Shown here one piece after another: positions 33,600 to 46,019 of a stretch of 64,000 nucleotides of DNA (position 1 is the stretch's first letter; each line of letters opens with the position of its first letter). The DNA lies in assembly GCF_030272615.1 (NCBI RefSeq), contig NC_081405.1, forward strand, positions 153,589,113-153,653,112, given 5' to 3'. This DNA comes from Cryptomeria japonica (Eukaryota; Streptophyta; Pinopsida; Cupressales; Cupressaceae). The notes below the pieces were generated by a model. That model saw only the letters and a program-made list of their open reading frames with translations. It searched no databases and had not been told where the DNA came from. Made by a program: the position numbers and the translations under genes.

Positions 33600-35222
33600 T
33601 CAGGGAACTAATGTCCATATATTGTTCTTTTCAATTTGTTCAAGTTCATCTTCCATTGCTTTAATCCAATGTTCATCTTGACAAACTTCAATAATAGATG
33701 CCAGTTCAATTTGAGAAATTAAGCATACCTCTTCATTTGCTAGTCTTCCTCTTGTCATAACACCTTGATACTTGTTCCCAATTATTTGATTTTCTGAGTG
33801 ATTCAGTCTTACATACCTGGGTTTATTCACATGCTACTGTTCTTCAGTTGCTGTGGAATTCTTTGATGATGCCGGTGTGACTGGATCCACACTCTGTACC
33901 GATGTACTCTATATAGGTTCATTTATGATCATCTCAACTGCCAATTTAGAATCTACAGATCTTAAATTTTTTGTAAATTGTTCATTTATCTTCACATTAG
34001 CACTCTCAATGATTTTCTGCAATCTTTTATTAAAACATCTATATGCCTTGCTCTTAGATGAATAACCAAGAAATATTCCTTCATCACTTCTAGGATTTAA
34101 TTTACCAATATACTCATCTCTCCTAATATAGCATTTGCTTCCAAAAATTCTAAAGTATTTAAGAGTGGGAGTATTACCAAACCATAGTTCATAAGGGGTC
34201 TTACTGGTTTCACCTTTGATGTGAACTTTGTTGAAAGTGTAAACTGCTGTATTCACTGCTTCTCTCCAATACACATGAGGTATAATTGCTTACAATATCA
34301 TGCTTCTAGCTACTTCCAGAATAGTTCTATTCTTCCTTTCCACAATTTCATTTTGGTGAGGTGTCAGGGGTGCTGATAGTTGTCTTCTGATTCCATTCAC
34401 TTCACAAAATGTATTAAATTCCTTAGATGTAAATTAACCTCCTTGATCAGATCTCAAACATTTGATTTTCTTACCGGTTTCATTCTCTACCATTGCCTTA
34501 AATAATTTGAATTTTCCAAAAGCTTTAGATTTCTCCCTGAGATAAGTAACCCAACACATTCTAGAATAATCATCAATAATTAGCATAAAGTATCTATCTC
34601 CTTGAAGACTTCTTGTTCTTGCTAGACCACACAAGTCAATATGAATTAAATCAAGAATATTATTGGATTTCTCATAAATACTCTTAAAAGTTGTTCTAAC
34701 TTTCTTTCCCATTTGACATTCCTTACATACCAGATTATGAGGTTTCATAATCTTAGGTAAATCCCTTACTACCTTAGTTGAACTGATCTTTACAATGCAA
34801 TCAAAATTTACATGACAAAGTCTCTTATGCCATAACCAACTTTCATCAATATGTGCAATCAAGCATGTCTTATCACTATTGTTCAAATGAAAGATATTAC
34901 CTTTAGTTTGATTGCTAGTTGCAATCTCCAATCCAGTTCTGTTCATGATTTTACATTTACCATTCTTGAACTATAACTGAAATCCATTTTCAACTAATTG
35001 ACCAACACTCAAAAGATTATTCTTCAAACCTTCAACATAATAAACATTGTCAGTATTGTGTTTACCATCCAAAGATATAGTGCCTTTTCCTTTGATCAAA
35101 CAAGCTTTATCATTGCCAAATCTTATTGGACCTTCACTATATTCTTGAAAAGATGAGAATTTACTTTTATCACCAGTCATATGATGTGAACATCCAGAAT
35201 CTATGATCCATTCACCCTTTTC
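33600..35222 (-). pseudogene. Copia protease and integrase
   Basis: The protease motif WIIDSGCSHHMTGDKSKF is near 35210-35160 with the catalytic Asp intact. Pre-integrase: SWLWHKRLCHVNFDCIVKI and CKECQMGKK, the full HHCC set. Integrase: LIIDDYSRMCWV and CLRSDQGG carry the Asp residues; the Glu region (34430-34290) is interrupted by a stop. The C-terminal region MYWREAVNTAVYTFNKVHIKG, CYIRRDEYIGKLNPRSDEGI and the linker to RT (PRYVRLNHSENQIIGNKYQG) follow. Three stops only. Unlike the copies at 16459 and 55283, the Trp of the YWREAV block is intact here. Confidence 0.92.
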
Positions 35223-36341
35223 TTAAATTTTAGCTGCTAGGGCCTGCTCTACCGATGGAACAATAGTTGCCGGTTGATCTTCTTTTATTGAAACAAAAGC
35301 CCATCCATTGTCTTCTGATTCTTCATCAGAATCATCAGTAATTCCTTCATCAACATAGTAACAAGATTTGTCTATGTTCTTCTTAAATCTGTATCTCTGA
35401 TATTCAGGGTTAGGCTTGTATGTTGTTTTAGCTTCCTCTCTCAATCTTGCATGTCTGTCAGGACATCTAGATGCCATATGACCAACTTTATTGCAATTAA
35501 AACATTTAAATGGTGCTTTATCTTCATACTTACTTCCAACTGGACCTTTAGGCATTTTCCTTGCAAATAGTGCTTCAAGTTCTTCCAGTTCTTCATTTTC
35601 CCTTCTAATATCTTCAAGTTCTTTTATATACAGTGCTTTCCAATCAGATTTGTTAGATGATGATGATGATGATGATGATGATGCAGATGATGATGCTTTG
35701 AAGGCTAAATATATTTTAATTGTAGCAATGAGACCAAATTCCTCAAGCTCAAATGCTGAAAGTTTTCCAACCAAGGTTTCCCTAAATACTGATGTATTAG
35801 GCATTGTTCTCAACTCATTAATAATAGTTACTTTCATTTTGTATGTCGGTGGCAATGCTCTTAAAACTTTAGAAACAATTTCATCTTCACTTAAGGATCC
35901 TCCACAACATTGTATTCCTAAAATAATTTCATTAACTCTTTCCATAAAAGCATAAATTCTTTCATCTTCTTCCATTTTCAAAATTTCATACCCGACTCGA
36001 AAACATTCCAGTTTTGCAATTTTGATAGTGGTATCTCCTTCATTCAATGTCTCCAATTTATCTCAAATAGCTTTAGCAGTAGATCAATCTGATAATCCCA
36101 TGGTTTGCGGATCTGATAATACGCTCAAAAGTGCTTCTCTTGCTTTGCAATCATTTTCTTGATCTTTACCCAATGTTGGTATATTAGGTTGATTCGATGT
36201 AGGACCAACATAGCCATTCTTTGTAACTTCCCATATGTCTCTTCCAATGCAATTCAGATGTGTCTCCATTTTGATCTTCCATATACCATAGTTATTTCCA
36301 TCAAGTTTCAGACTGACCTTCCTGAAAATGTTTGTTGCCAT
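35223..36341 (-). pseudogene. Copia gag with zinc knuckle and poly-Ser tract
   Basis: Opens at ATG 36339-36341 (MATNIFRKVSLKLDGNNYGI) with the gag core WKIKMETHLNCIGRDIWEV. After a stop at about 36081 the frame continues METLNEGDTTIKIAKLECFR, ERVNEIILGIQCCGGSLSED and VGKLSAFELEEFG. A run of about 11 serines, encoded by a GAT/ATC-type microsatellite (35657-35692), precedes the knuckle CFNCNKVGHMASRC, which is intact. An acidic tail (DDSDEESEDNGWAF) links to protease. The same poly-Ser run is present in the related gag at 53.85 kb. Gag forms the particle and binds RNA. Confidence 0.93.
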
Positions 36342-36384
36342 AGGATCTCCTCAAGCTGTTAGGCTTCTGCAAAAAGAGGACTTA

Positions 36385-36396
36385 GCTCTGATACCA
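36385..36396 (-). other. Copia primer binding site
   Basis: Minus strand TGGTATCAGAGC, the exact plant consensus, 2 nt after the LTR end and about 45 nt before the gag ATG. Confidence 0.95.
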
Positions 36397-36398
36397 AT

Positions 36399-37494
36399 TA
36401 TTAGGAACTGAAAGGAAACTGAGAGGGGGGGGGTGAATCAGTTGTCAATGAATTTCAACCCAAATACAACATAATCAAACTTGATACTTAATACCGATAA
36501 ACCAAACTTAATGCTGGTTAACAGATTAACAATTAATATCAATACCAGTGAAACTTAATGCATGAAACTGAAAGAGAAACAACATCCACAACACGTAACA
36601 CATAGATTTTAACGTGGAAACCCTATAAAGGGAAAAACCACGGTGGGAAACCTTACCCACAGTCAGATGATACTACTGCAGATAGTATGTGTATACAAAT
36701 GGGGTTTGCACATGCAGAAAGGCCAACTGCCTAGAGAATGCTGCTCAAATGGGAGTCACAATGACTACAGTAGGATGGTTAAATCCTAGAATAATGTACT
36801 GCTCAAAATAGCATTTCCAATGCCGGATTCGGTACCGGTTAAGCTCTGATAATCACCTTCAAACCTTCCTTGAACCTTCTCTATGGTCTGCTCATATGAT
36901 CTTCAATATTTTCACATACCATGTTACAATACCATAACCTTATATACCATATCCCATCTCTCATCTCACAAATGAGACCTTACATATATACAAAACCTAA
37001 GACCAAATGTGTAGGTCGACTCACTAAGAATATTATAATTAAATCAATTACAAACAAGTCTAGATGTGATGCATCATGTCGGCTCAATACATTTACAACA
37101 ATATCCAATCAATAAATCATCTCCATAACATGCCATGCTGATCTGGAATAAATAATGCATACTGGTCCATAACCTAGACCAATTTGTCGGTAACAACAAA
37201 TATGTCAACCCAATTAGACAAATAACCAAAACACCAAAACCAAGTATCCAAACCATGTCTTTGACATAATAAAGTGATCCCCAAATGATAACAAGTCATC
37301 CTCACTACCGGTGAACAATATAACCTACCGGTGAGCAATATAACCTGTTAGTGAACAATATACCGGTGAGTGTGCATAAGTCACTGAACTTGCCGATGAA
37401 CACAATGTGTCGGTTCAACATAACCAAAGATATCCAGAAGGATAAATGTTGACATCAATGACAAAACTAATGCAACACATCTATAATACCAACA
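36399..37494 (-). repeat. 5' LTR of the 32-37 kb Copia
   Basis: On the minus strand starts TGTTGGTATTATAGATGTG and ends CAGTTCCTAATA, where CA is expected at the end (C to T). Contains TTTGTCATTGATGTCAACA near its start, GGTATATAAGG (TATA box, about 36938-36950), GGTTTTTCCCTTTATAGGG and, close to the end, a run of nine Gs on the plus strand (36425-36433). Confidence 0.92.
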
Positions 37495-39639
37495 AGATCT
37501 AGGCTGACATCTAACAACCAAAAGATACAACCCAAAACACAACACAAGACTAACTCAAAGCCCAAATAACATAAGAATTCTAGAGGCAACTTGCAATCCA
37601 AGACTCAATGTGCTAGGACCTACATGTAAGGAAAGAGTGTCATCACATGTAGCCACCATGCAAATCTATCCCGACATTTATGATACTCATGCAGAGCCAT
37701 CTCAACCTATGAGGATACCAAGGGAGTTCATCTTACCTGGATCACAAAGGTCTGCTCAACCATTCCTGGATCCATATAATCACCCCGAGGATATGAGTTG
37801 AGGCCACAAATCCATTTCTTATCTTATTATGGTGATTTACCTCTACCCATCCCATTATGATTAATTATTTATGTTATCAGTTGATTACAAGGTAAACTCC
37901 CAATGAGATATTCTGGTGGTCTAGACCCTGGGTAACCTAGCAGTCTAATCCTCATGACTGCAGTCACCTACTTGGAATCCCACTCCCCCTAACATGCACC
38001 TAGACCTTAGGGTAACAATGATAGACAACACATAAACATGGGCTCTCAATACAATCTAACTGGATAACCAAGGTTTACCAATCAATATAAACTTATGAGA
38101 CATGAATATCATATTTCATCAACCTTATAAACAACATGGAACACATGTCATCACATAATACCAACCAAAATGAGCCCACAGTCCCGGATCACCTCAAAAC
38201 ACTCAGAAATCAACAAAATAAGCCTCTTGTAAAAGATCAAAACTGGAAAAATAAAATCAAATTGGCGAAAAACTTCCAAAACTCTGTTACAGGACAATTT
38301 AGTGCATCCAAGAAGTAGAATAGCTCATCTGATAAACAAGTTCGCACATATACATCTCATTGTAGCGCACACTCACCAAAACAACACATATGAACAATGA
38401 TTTAGCGCATACAATAAAGAGTAGCATATTTGACAGACGAAATAGCACATGTAAAACCCAATTCGACACATACGGTAATTATTGTAGTGCATATAATTAA
38501 AAAATTAGCGCATATACAAATTAACGCATACACATTGACATAAAGAAAAAATATGATAAGGTAAAATAAAATTTCAGAGAACTTAACGAAAGTCAAAATC
38601 ACGATCAATCGAAATGCCAAGACCAATAGAAACCAAAGGAACAAATTAAACCAATAGTTAACCAATACAAAAAAGGTAAATTTGAATTCACATAAAAGGA
38701 CTCCTGATAGTTTAAAAGAGTAACTACACTTGCAGATAACATTACAAGCTCTCCCGATTCAACATAGCAAATGCAGAACCCAAATCAATATCATACAAGG
38801 CAAAATCCAATCACCCCAAACAATTACACTGCACTATGAAAACTATTACACACAGAGGAAAATACAGTATACAGTGTCAACCATTCACAACAAATCACAT
38901 CTTCCAAATAAATAAGTATTTCTCCCAACTATATAATGAACTATATAATATTACAATAATAGTCCATTTTTTAAGTTTTTCCCAAATAACTCCCGAATAC
39001 AATTTTTCTAGCAAACACTGTGCAGACAATCTTTCCTGGAAAATAAAACTTGCAAAAAAGAATATTACCAACCTGGAAAACTAGAAATAATGGAAATGAA
39101 TCTGATGAAGCACAAAATCCCAATTCAAAACCAAGCCAAGCAATATCAAATCAAAATCTCTAGCCAAGAATAAAATTCACTAAAGAAAACTCAAGAATTG
39201 CTAACCTGACAAAATGCACAGGCGACCGATTAAATAGAAAATCAAAGCCAAACTATAGAAAAAATGTCGGCCAATAGAAATAATTGGTTAAAATATATTT
39301 CTTACCAACCCTTTCCAAAAATCAAGGTAAGGATAATAAAATATTATTTAATTAACTTACCTAATAATTCAACCAATAGAATAATAGAGTAGGTAAGGTA
39401 AATAGAAAATTTAATTAATCCCAATAGGATAAAAAAGGAAATAATAACAATAAAAAACCAACAATAAAATAAACCATGAGCACAATTAAATATAAAAGCC
39501 CATTAATAAAATAACCAAAGGTATATTTAAATAAATACCCATATTAATAAATAAAACCGCAACTAATAAATAAATAAATAATAAATATTAATAAATTAAA
39601 CCAATAAGTACACACATCATATGGCCCCAATGGGTTTTC
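37495..39639. other. No firm gene; spaced TAGCGCATA motifs and AT-rich DNA
   Basis: Only one short frame (37658-37801) has unbiased composition; it is listed separately. Between 38340 and 38535 about ten copies of a TAGCGCATAC-like word are spaced at roughly 20 bp. From 39280 to 39617 the DNA is nearly all A and T, with AATAAATAAATAAAT runs (39560-39600). No LTR border or family motif was recognised. Confidence 0.5.
37658..37804 (+). CDS. Short unassigned ORF (47 codons from ATG)
   Basis: ATG in the context GCCACCATGC opens MQIYPDIYDTHAEPSQPMRI and continues to PYNHPEDMS and a TGA or nearby stop. The composition (many Pro, Asp, Gln, Arg) is less like chance AT-rich translation than its neighbours, and the frame is also open for about 16 codons upstream without an ATG. 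It may be an exon or a piece of a retroelement ORF. No family is recognised. Confidence 0.2.
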
Positions 39640-39751
39640 TCCAAGGGGAAATGGGAAGATAGGGCTCCGCATTTAGGAAGGCATTTGAGAGGGTTTCGTC
39701 CGGTTTCAAAATATTTTTCAGGGTTTTTTTAAGAGCTATTCGCGTTGTCGC

Positions 39752-41793
39752 ATGGGGAGCTTAAACCAGCATGGACACATTGGAAATGGGAGAAACCATA
39801 ACATTGGGAAGTAGTCGGGTATCTCTAGTAGTGTTAACCGATCTTTTGCTGAAGTGGTGGCCGCAGGAGTCAAGGCTACTTCAAGGGCATCCGGGTTTGT
39901 CAAACAGGCGGGTGCTTCTGCTATCTCTGGCAATGGTGTGGCAATCTCAAGCAATAAAGTCCTTTCTGTCTCTGGTCTGGAAAAAGGTAACACTATGGAT
40001 GCCGCCCCTACGAAAGAGGTATGGTTTCCGCTATCATGTTTTGATTTTAGTGGTTCTTTTGTGGCAGAAAGGGCCTCCAAGTTACATTCCGTTGCTCTCT
40101 TGGGGGAATTCTGGGGTCCTCAAACCAATTTGTCTAAGTTGCATTCTAAATAGCGTAAACGTTGGCCTGCACTAATTTGTCTTCAGTTATTATCATTGAA
40201 TTCCTGTGTATTTGTTTTTGAATCCCCCCATTTTAGGGATGATGTTCTTGCGAATTCGTTTCATTGGATTGGTAATATTTTGATTAGGGTTTCTGCTTGG
40301 AAACCCTTTTTTGTCCCAGATTGGGTCAAGCCTAAAACTCTACCAGTTTGGTTTGGATTGCCCCAACTTCCCTTTGAATTCATGGATCCAGAAGTGCCAA
40401 AATCTATAGGAGATAATTTTGGGAAGTTTTTGACATCTAAATCTATTTTTGAGGAAGGGAAGGTTCTGGTAAAAATCTGTGTGTTGGTTCTCCCTACTTC
40501 TGCATGCCCGATTTCATGTAATCTCAAATCAAATGAGGGTATTTGGAAACAACCTATTGTGAAGATGGATAATGATCTTACTCAAAATTTGATTGTTGTG
40601 GATGCCCCCCTATTCTTGGATTTTCATAATTCCAAAGCTGTTACAAACAATAAGGAAGGTTTGGATGTTCCCCTGAATCTCGTCCCTATTAAAGATCCTA
40701 TTCATGTCTCAGTTGAGTTTGATTACCAGTTAAAGGAGGGTCCCAATAATGCCTTTCAATCTCTCCATAAAGCCTCCACTGACAAATTGGAGAGTGTTGT
40801 GAACACTTTAAATCAGGTTGGGTTGGAAGGTTTTATTAATTCTAAGTCTGTTGGTCAGGTTAAAGATGGCAATGCTAACCTAGCTAGCCAGACATGTCTT
40901 CCTCCCTTACAAGGCCCCAATCATTACTCTTCTCAGAAGGAGGGGATAGATGGCAATTTAGGTGATGAGGTCTTTTGTTCTTTAGAAAGGTCAGGTGGTC
41001 ACATGGATATTCCACATAATATTGCAAGTACAGGGGTGATTGCCCCAGTTGTGTCTACTCCCTTTAGTCTTGACGATGCTATCCTAATTCAAAAGGTAAA
41101 AGAGTTAGCATATAGTGAGCCTATCAGGGAGTTTGGCATGCCTCAGGTGTCTCTAGATATTTCTCTACATGAACACACGGTTCAGCAAGTTGAGCACTTG
41201 CTAAAGTCTAACAAGGATCTTTTAGAGGAGGAGGTCTCGGATAAGATTATGTGTTCTATTGAGAATGATTTGGATTAATTCATAAGAGTTTGCCTCTATC
41301 CCCTTCTTTTACTCCCTCTGAGGTTCCTATTAATGTTACCCAGGATGCTTCAAATCGGTTGGTTCCCCAGGAATTGGTGACTTCTCCTCAGTCAACTTTA
41401 GTTAAAATTCCTATTGGCCCTCCTGTTTCCCAAGTTGAGTTGATTTTGCCTATCTCTGTTGTGCCCCCAAGCAGGGGTAGGCCTCCAAAAAATTGCAAAA
41501 CTCAATTGGAAATTGATGCAGGCATTCAACAAGTTTTGTCTGCTTCCCTTGGGTTTAAGAAGGCTTCAACCTTGTCTTTAGGTAATGGGAAAAGCTGTGG
41601 CCATGGCTCGAGCTCCATCAAAAAGAAAATAAAGTGTGTTCTTAGTCCTCCGATTACTAGATCTGTGGCGGTTAAGAGGAGCTTACATAAAAGCTTTGGG
41701 GAGAACATTTCGTCTCCTAAGATTGAAAAGAGGGGAGTGTCGAACTCCCCTCGAGGGCAATGCAGATCATCTCATGGAATGTTAGGGGCTTAA
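39752..41793 (+). pseudogene. LINE ORF1 (DUF4283-like, RGRPPK AT-hook-like tail)
   Basis: ATG 39752 opens MGSLNQHGHIGNGRNHNIGK; TAG follows, then SFAEVVAAGVKATSRASGF. After a TAG at 40151 the same frame continues VFVFESPHFRDDVLANSF, ILIRVSAWKPFFVPDW, LPVWFGLPQLPFEFMD and KSIGDNFGKFL: the RNA-binding module usual in plant LINE ORF1. The CCHC zinc knuckle expected after it is not seen; ACPISCNLKSNEGIWKQ occupies its place. The frame ends at 41278 and resumes one frame over at 41290 with SRGRPPKNCKTQLEIDAGIQ, in which RGRPPK resembles an AT-hook. The end overlaps ORF2 by 34 bp. ORF1 would bind LINE RNA. Confidence 0.8.
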
Positions 41794-44700
41794 ATGCCCC
41801 TAACAAGCCATGCTTGATCAAGTCTCAATTAGACTTGGTTAAGTGGGATTTAGGCATGCTACAAGAAACTAAGCTCTCTTTGGAGAATTCTGAGTTCATA
41901 TTTTCTTCTTGGAAGAGGTGGAAGTTTCTATCTTGCCTAGCCTCTCGGGCATCGGTTGGCCTGGCATTGTTATGGAATGATTTTGTGGTTGATGTGGAAT
42001 TGGTCACTACTGCTCCAAATTGGATGTTATCATTAGTATCATACAAAGATTCTAGGTTTAAAGTATGGGTGTTTAATATTTATGCCCCCTTAAGTATCTC
42101 AGCTAAATACAGCCTTTGGCAAGAACTCATTAGGGTTTCATCCCCCCTAAGGAATCATTCCTTTATTATTTTTGGGGGAGATTTTAATGCAATTCTGGAT
42201 TTAGGAGAAAAGTCAGGGGGTATTTGTCCAAATAAGAAGTCTATGGATGACTTTAATGCATTCACTTCTGATATGTCTCTTTTTGATTGCAAGCCAAATA
42301 ATGGTCTTTTCAGATGGACAAACATGAGGAAGAATTTCTCTCAAATTGTGGAAAGATTGGATAGATTTTTACTTTCCTCCAATTGGTTCAATTCAGATAT
42401 TGAGTTTTTTTCTTCTATCCTTCACCTAATTGGGTCTGATCATTTCTCGGTTTCCCTTTCTGTTGTAAGAGATAGACCTTCCCACAAATTGACTTTTAAG
42501 TTTGAACCCATGTGGTTTAGGGATCCTTCTTTTCTTTCCCTCCCACAACAATGGTGGGGAGAGGCTCCATTCATTAGAGGATCTAGAATGTTTCAGATTG
42601 TCAAGAAGATCAGTTTTTTTAATAAAAAATATCAGGGGGTGGAATTCTCTGCATTTCAAGAATATCTTTGAAGAAAAGCAAAGGATCTTGGATATGATTG
42701 AGGTTTTGAATAGGCATGTGATGCTTCATGGCATGGGTTCTAGGGTGTTTGATGAAATTAAGTCCCTTAGGAGTGAATTAGAAGAAATTTTGGCAAGAGA
42801 AGAGATATATTGGAGACAAAAATCTCGGGAGCTTTGGTTAGCTGATGGGGATAAAAATACAAAATTTTTTCATGCTACCACTAAAATGAAAAGGGTCAGA
42901 AGTAGGATCTCTTGTATTCAAGATTGTCATGGGAATATTCTCTCTAAGGAAGGGGACATTTCTAGGGAAGCGATAAAGTTTTTTAAGAATCTTCTTTCAT
43001 CTTAGAATATCGATGACTCTAACAATATCTCTTCTCACATTCGCTCTCTTGTTTCTCTCGATGACAATAGAATGTTAATGTCTCCTTTTTCATTAGATGA
43101 GGTTAAGGGGGCTATTTTTGCTATGAATCCGGATAAGGCACTCGGGCCTTATTGTTTCACTCCTTTATTCTTCCAAAAATGTTGGGATTTTGTGGGTCCG
43201 GATGTTCTTTTGGCTTTTGAGGAAGCTAGGCGAAATAGGTCAATCCTTAAAGAAATGAACACTACTTTGATAGTTATTTTACCTAAGAAGGAGGACCCTA
43301 AAACCTTTGTAGATTTTCATCCTATAGCTTTATGTAACACCATCTATAGGATCTTTGCCAAAGTTATTTCTATGAGATTGCCCAAACTTTTACCAAAAAT
43401 AATCTCCCTTGAGCAAGGAGGTTTTGTTCCACAAAGGGAAACTTCTGAGGGGGCTATAGTTACTCATGAGGTTTTACATTCAATTTCAGCCCAGAAATAT
43501 CTTGCCATGATCCTTAAGTTAGATATGATGAAGGCTTATGACAGGGTCAAATGGAATGCATTAAAAATTGTTCTGTCAAGGTTGGGTTTTTCTTTGGCTT
43601 GGATAAAATGGATCATGGCTTGTATCTCCTTGGCTAGATTCTCGGTTCTTGTTAATGGGTCCCCTTGTGGCTTCTTCCACTCTTCTAGGGGTTTGAGGCA
43701 AGGGGATACATTTTCCCCTTTCTTGTTTATATTATTAGCTGAAGCTTTGAGTTGGGCAATCAGATCAGTTCAAGTGAATGGATTATGGAAGGGTATCAAA
43801 ATTCAAAACTTTGATCAGAGGATTTCCCATTGCCTCTTTGTTGATGACACCCTTTTGTTTGGTAGTGCATCTTTGAAGGAGGCTAGAGTCATAGATCAAG
43901 TGGTTAGGAATTATGTTTTATTTTCGGGTCAAAAGGTCAACAAGGAAAAATCTAAGATTTTCTTCTTAAACACTCACTCTTTGATTCAAGATAAGCTTTA
44001 GAAGTTTTGGGGTTTCCAACTTGGGGATTTCACTTGCAGTTACCTTGGGATCCCCTTTTTTGTTAAAAAGGATAAGGTGAGTTTTTGGGACAAAGTAGTT
44101 TTAGGGGTTTCAAAGAAAATCTTGTCATGGAATCATAAATGGCTCACCATGGCTGGGAAAATTGTTCTGATTAAGTCTATGTTGAATGCGGTGCCAATCT
44201 ATTTATTGTCAATTCTAAAAGCTCCAAAGGTTGTCCTTGTCACTTTAAAGGATACTCTGAGATCTTTTCTTTGGAATAATAATAAGGATCGGAAAACTAG
44301 GATCCCCTTGTTAGCCTGGGATAAGGTTTGTCTTCCTAAAGAGATTGGGGGGTCTGGGATTCAAAGTTTGGAGAATTAGAATTTGGCTCTGGGGGCTAAG
44401 CTAGTGTGGAAATCGTATGATAAACCTGATTCCCTTTGGGCTAGGATCATGTTTGCCAAGTATCTTCATAATGGAGCTAGGGAGTCTATTTTTCATGCCT
44501 CGATTTTGCCCCGGGGGTCGGCTATTTAGAATTTTATGGGGAAATGTAGAAGTGTCTTGTTGCCACATCTTTCTTGGGTTGTGCATAATGGTAGTAAAGT
44601 TAGATTTTGGGATGATGCTTGGAATGGTCACTATTCTTTAGATTCCATTAGGGATTGGACCCCTTTAAAATTAATCCTTCTGGATAAATGGGGTTTTCTT

Positions 44701-46019
44701 TGTCTGATTATTTTGATGTTGTACATAATGGGCATGTGAAGGTGGCTAAATGGAAATCGATTGATTTTCTATCTATTAATTCCAGCCTAAAAGCAGATTT
44801 TTGTACTATCCTCAAAGATAGAATTATCATCTTGTCTGAGAGGGAAGATGAGCTTATTTGGACTAAGAACACATCTGGCAAGTACTTAGTGAAAGATGGA
44901 TATAATTCCTTTATGCCAGCTAAGGACCTTTCTTCTTGGCCTTATAAATTACTCTGGCATCCAACTTTCCTCCCGAAGGCTGGAGCATTTGCTTGGCTTG
45001 CTGCTCAAGACATGGTTCTTACTGGGCTGAGACTAGATAGGATGGGTTTGTCTATTGTTTTCCCTTGTGTTTTGTACAATAAGAATTTGGAATTGTCCTG
45101 TCACCTGTTCCTTCATTGTGACTTTGCTTTTGGTTGTTGGCAATGGCTATTTGAGAAACTAGGTCTATCCTTTGTTATTGGCAATGACCTTCTCTCCCAC
45201 TTTAGAGCATGGCCTATCTTGTTCTCCTCATCCTTTTATGCCTGCCTCTGGCTCATATCTCCATCGATTATCATTTGGAACATATGGTTAGAAAGAAACA
45301 ATATGATTTTTAGAAAGTTATCTACTTCGCTTTCTGATATCTTAGTCAAAATAGAGGCTTCTATTTCGCAGGTGGCTTTGTCATCTATTCATAAGAGTTT
45401 GGAAAATCTGACATCATTCTCTCATTGGGATGGCATGATTACAAGGACATGGAAATCTCTTTCTACCATTCCTTCTCATGGGTCTGTTGCAAGAGGTTTG
45501 GCTATTAGGAATAAGAGACTTGCTGCTAGATGGGATCCTCCTCCTCTGGGTCATTTCAAGCTTCATTTTGATGGGGCTTCTAGGGGCAATCCAGGTTTGG
45601 CTAGGGCTGGTATGGCCATTTTTTACCACAATGCATTCCTAATAGCTGCTCAATGTCATGCCCTTGGTTCTCAGTCAAACAATTTTGCTGAATGTCAAGC
45701 TTTGTCCCTTGGGATTGATTTGGCTATTTCCTTAGGGATTAAAAATCTTTTGATTCAGGGGGATTCAATGGTCGTCATTCAAAGTGTTTTGAGCTGTAAG
45801 AGTAATTGTTGGCACTTGAAGTACATAATAGATCATATTTTGGAAAAACTGTCCTTCTTTGATACTTTCTCATTATCTCATTGTTTTAGAGAGTTGAATA
45901 AACTGGTAGATTTTCTAGCTAATATGGCTATTGACTCTGGTGCACATCATAAGAGTGTGGAGGTGTGTGATATTCCTCAAGACATTCTTCTCGAGTATTT
46001 GATCCAACCCAAAGGTTAA
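41760..46019 (+). pseudogene. LINE ORF2: AP endonuclease, reverse transcriptase, RNase H
   Basis: Endonuclease (41760-42470): MQIISWNVRGLN, MLQETKLS, FGGDFNAILD and GSDHFSVSL carry the Asn, Glu, Asp-Asn and Asp-His residues. A +1 frameshift near 42650 leads to RELWLADGDKNTKFFHATTK. RT (43072-44001): FAMNPDKALGP, LKLDMMKAYDRVKW, GLRQGDTFSPFLFILLAEAL and the catalytic CLFVDDTLLFGS. Then GKIVLIKSMLNAVPIYL. A second frameshift near 44690 precedes a zf-RVT region (LLWHPTFLPKAGAFAWLAA; LSCHLFLHC). RNase H: LHFDGASRGNPG, ECQALSLGID and IQGDSMVVIQS (Asp, Glu, Asp). In-frame stops at 43003, 43999, about 44377 and about 44527. Together these enzymes nick the target and copy LINE RNA onto it. Confidence 0.95.

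Larger units (their letters stand above)
31733..37494 (-). mobile_element. Nearly complete Copia LTR retrotransposon (minus strand)
   Basis: 5' LTR (36399-37494), primer site, gag-pol of about 1390 codons, purine tracts and a 3' LTR stub lie in order. It is the best preserved polyprotein of the window: one frameshift near 33590 and only a few stops. The family is the same as the element at 51.9-59.0 kb. Because the 3' LTR is truncated, no target duplication can be tested. AGATC (37495-37499) would be the right-hand copy. Confidence 0.92.

Noticed and set aside
35491-35955. 154-codon ORF antisense to Copia gag
   Set aside because: Shadow of the gag coding frame; its Ser and Asp runs are the opposite strand of the poly-Ser microsatellite.
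38340-38535. CRISPR-like regular short words
   Set aside because: Words are degenerate and only about 10 bp with variable spacing, in plant nuclear DNA; no array structure.
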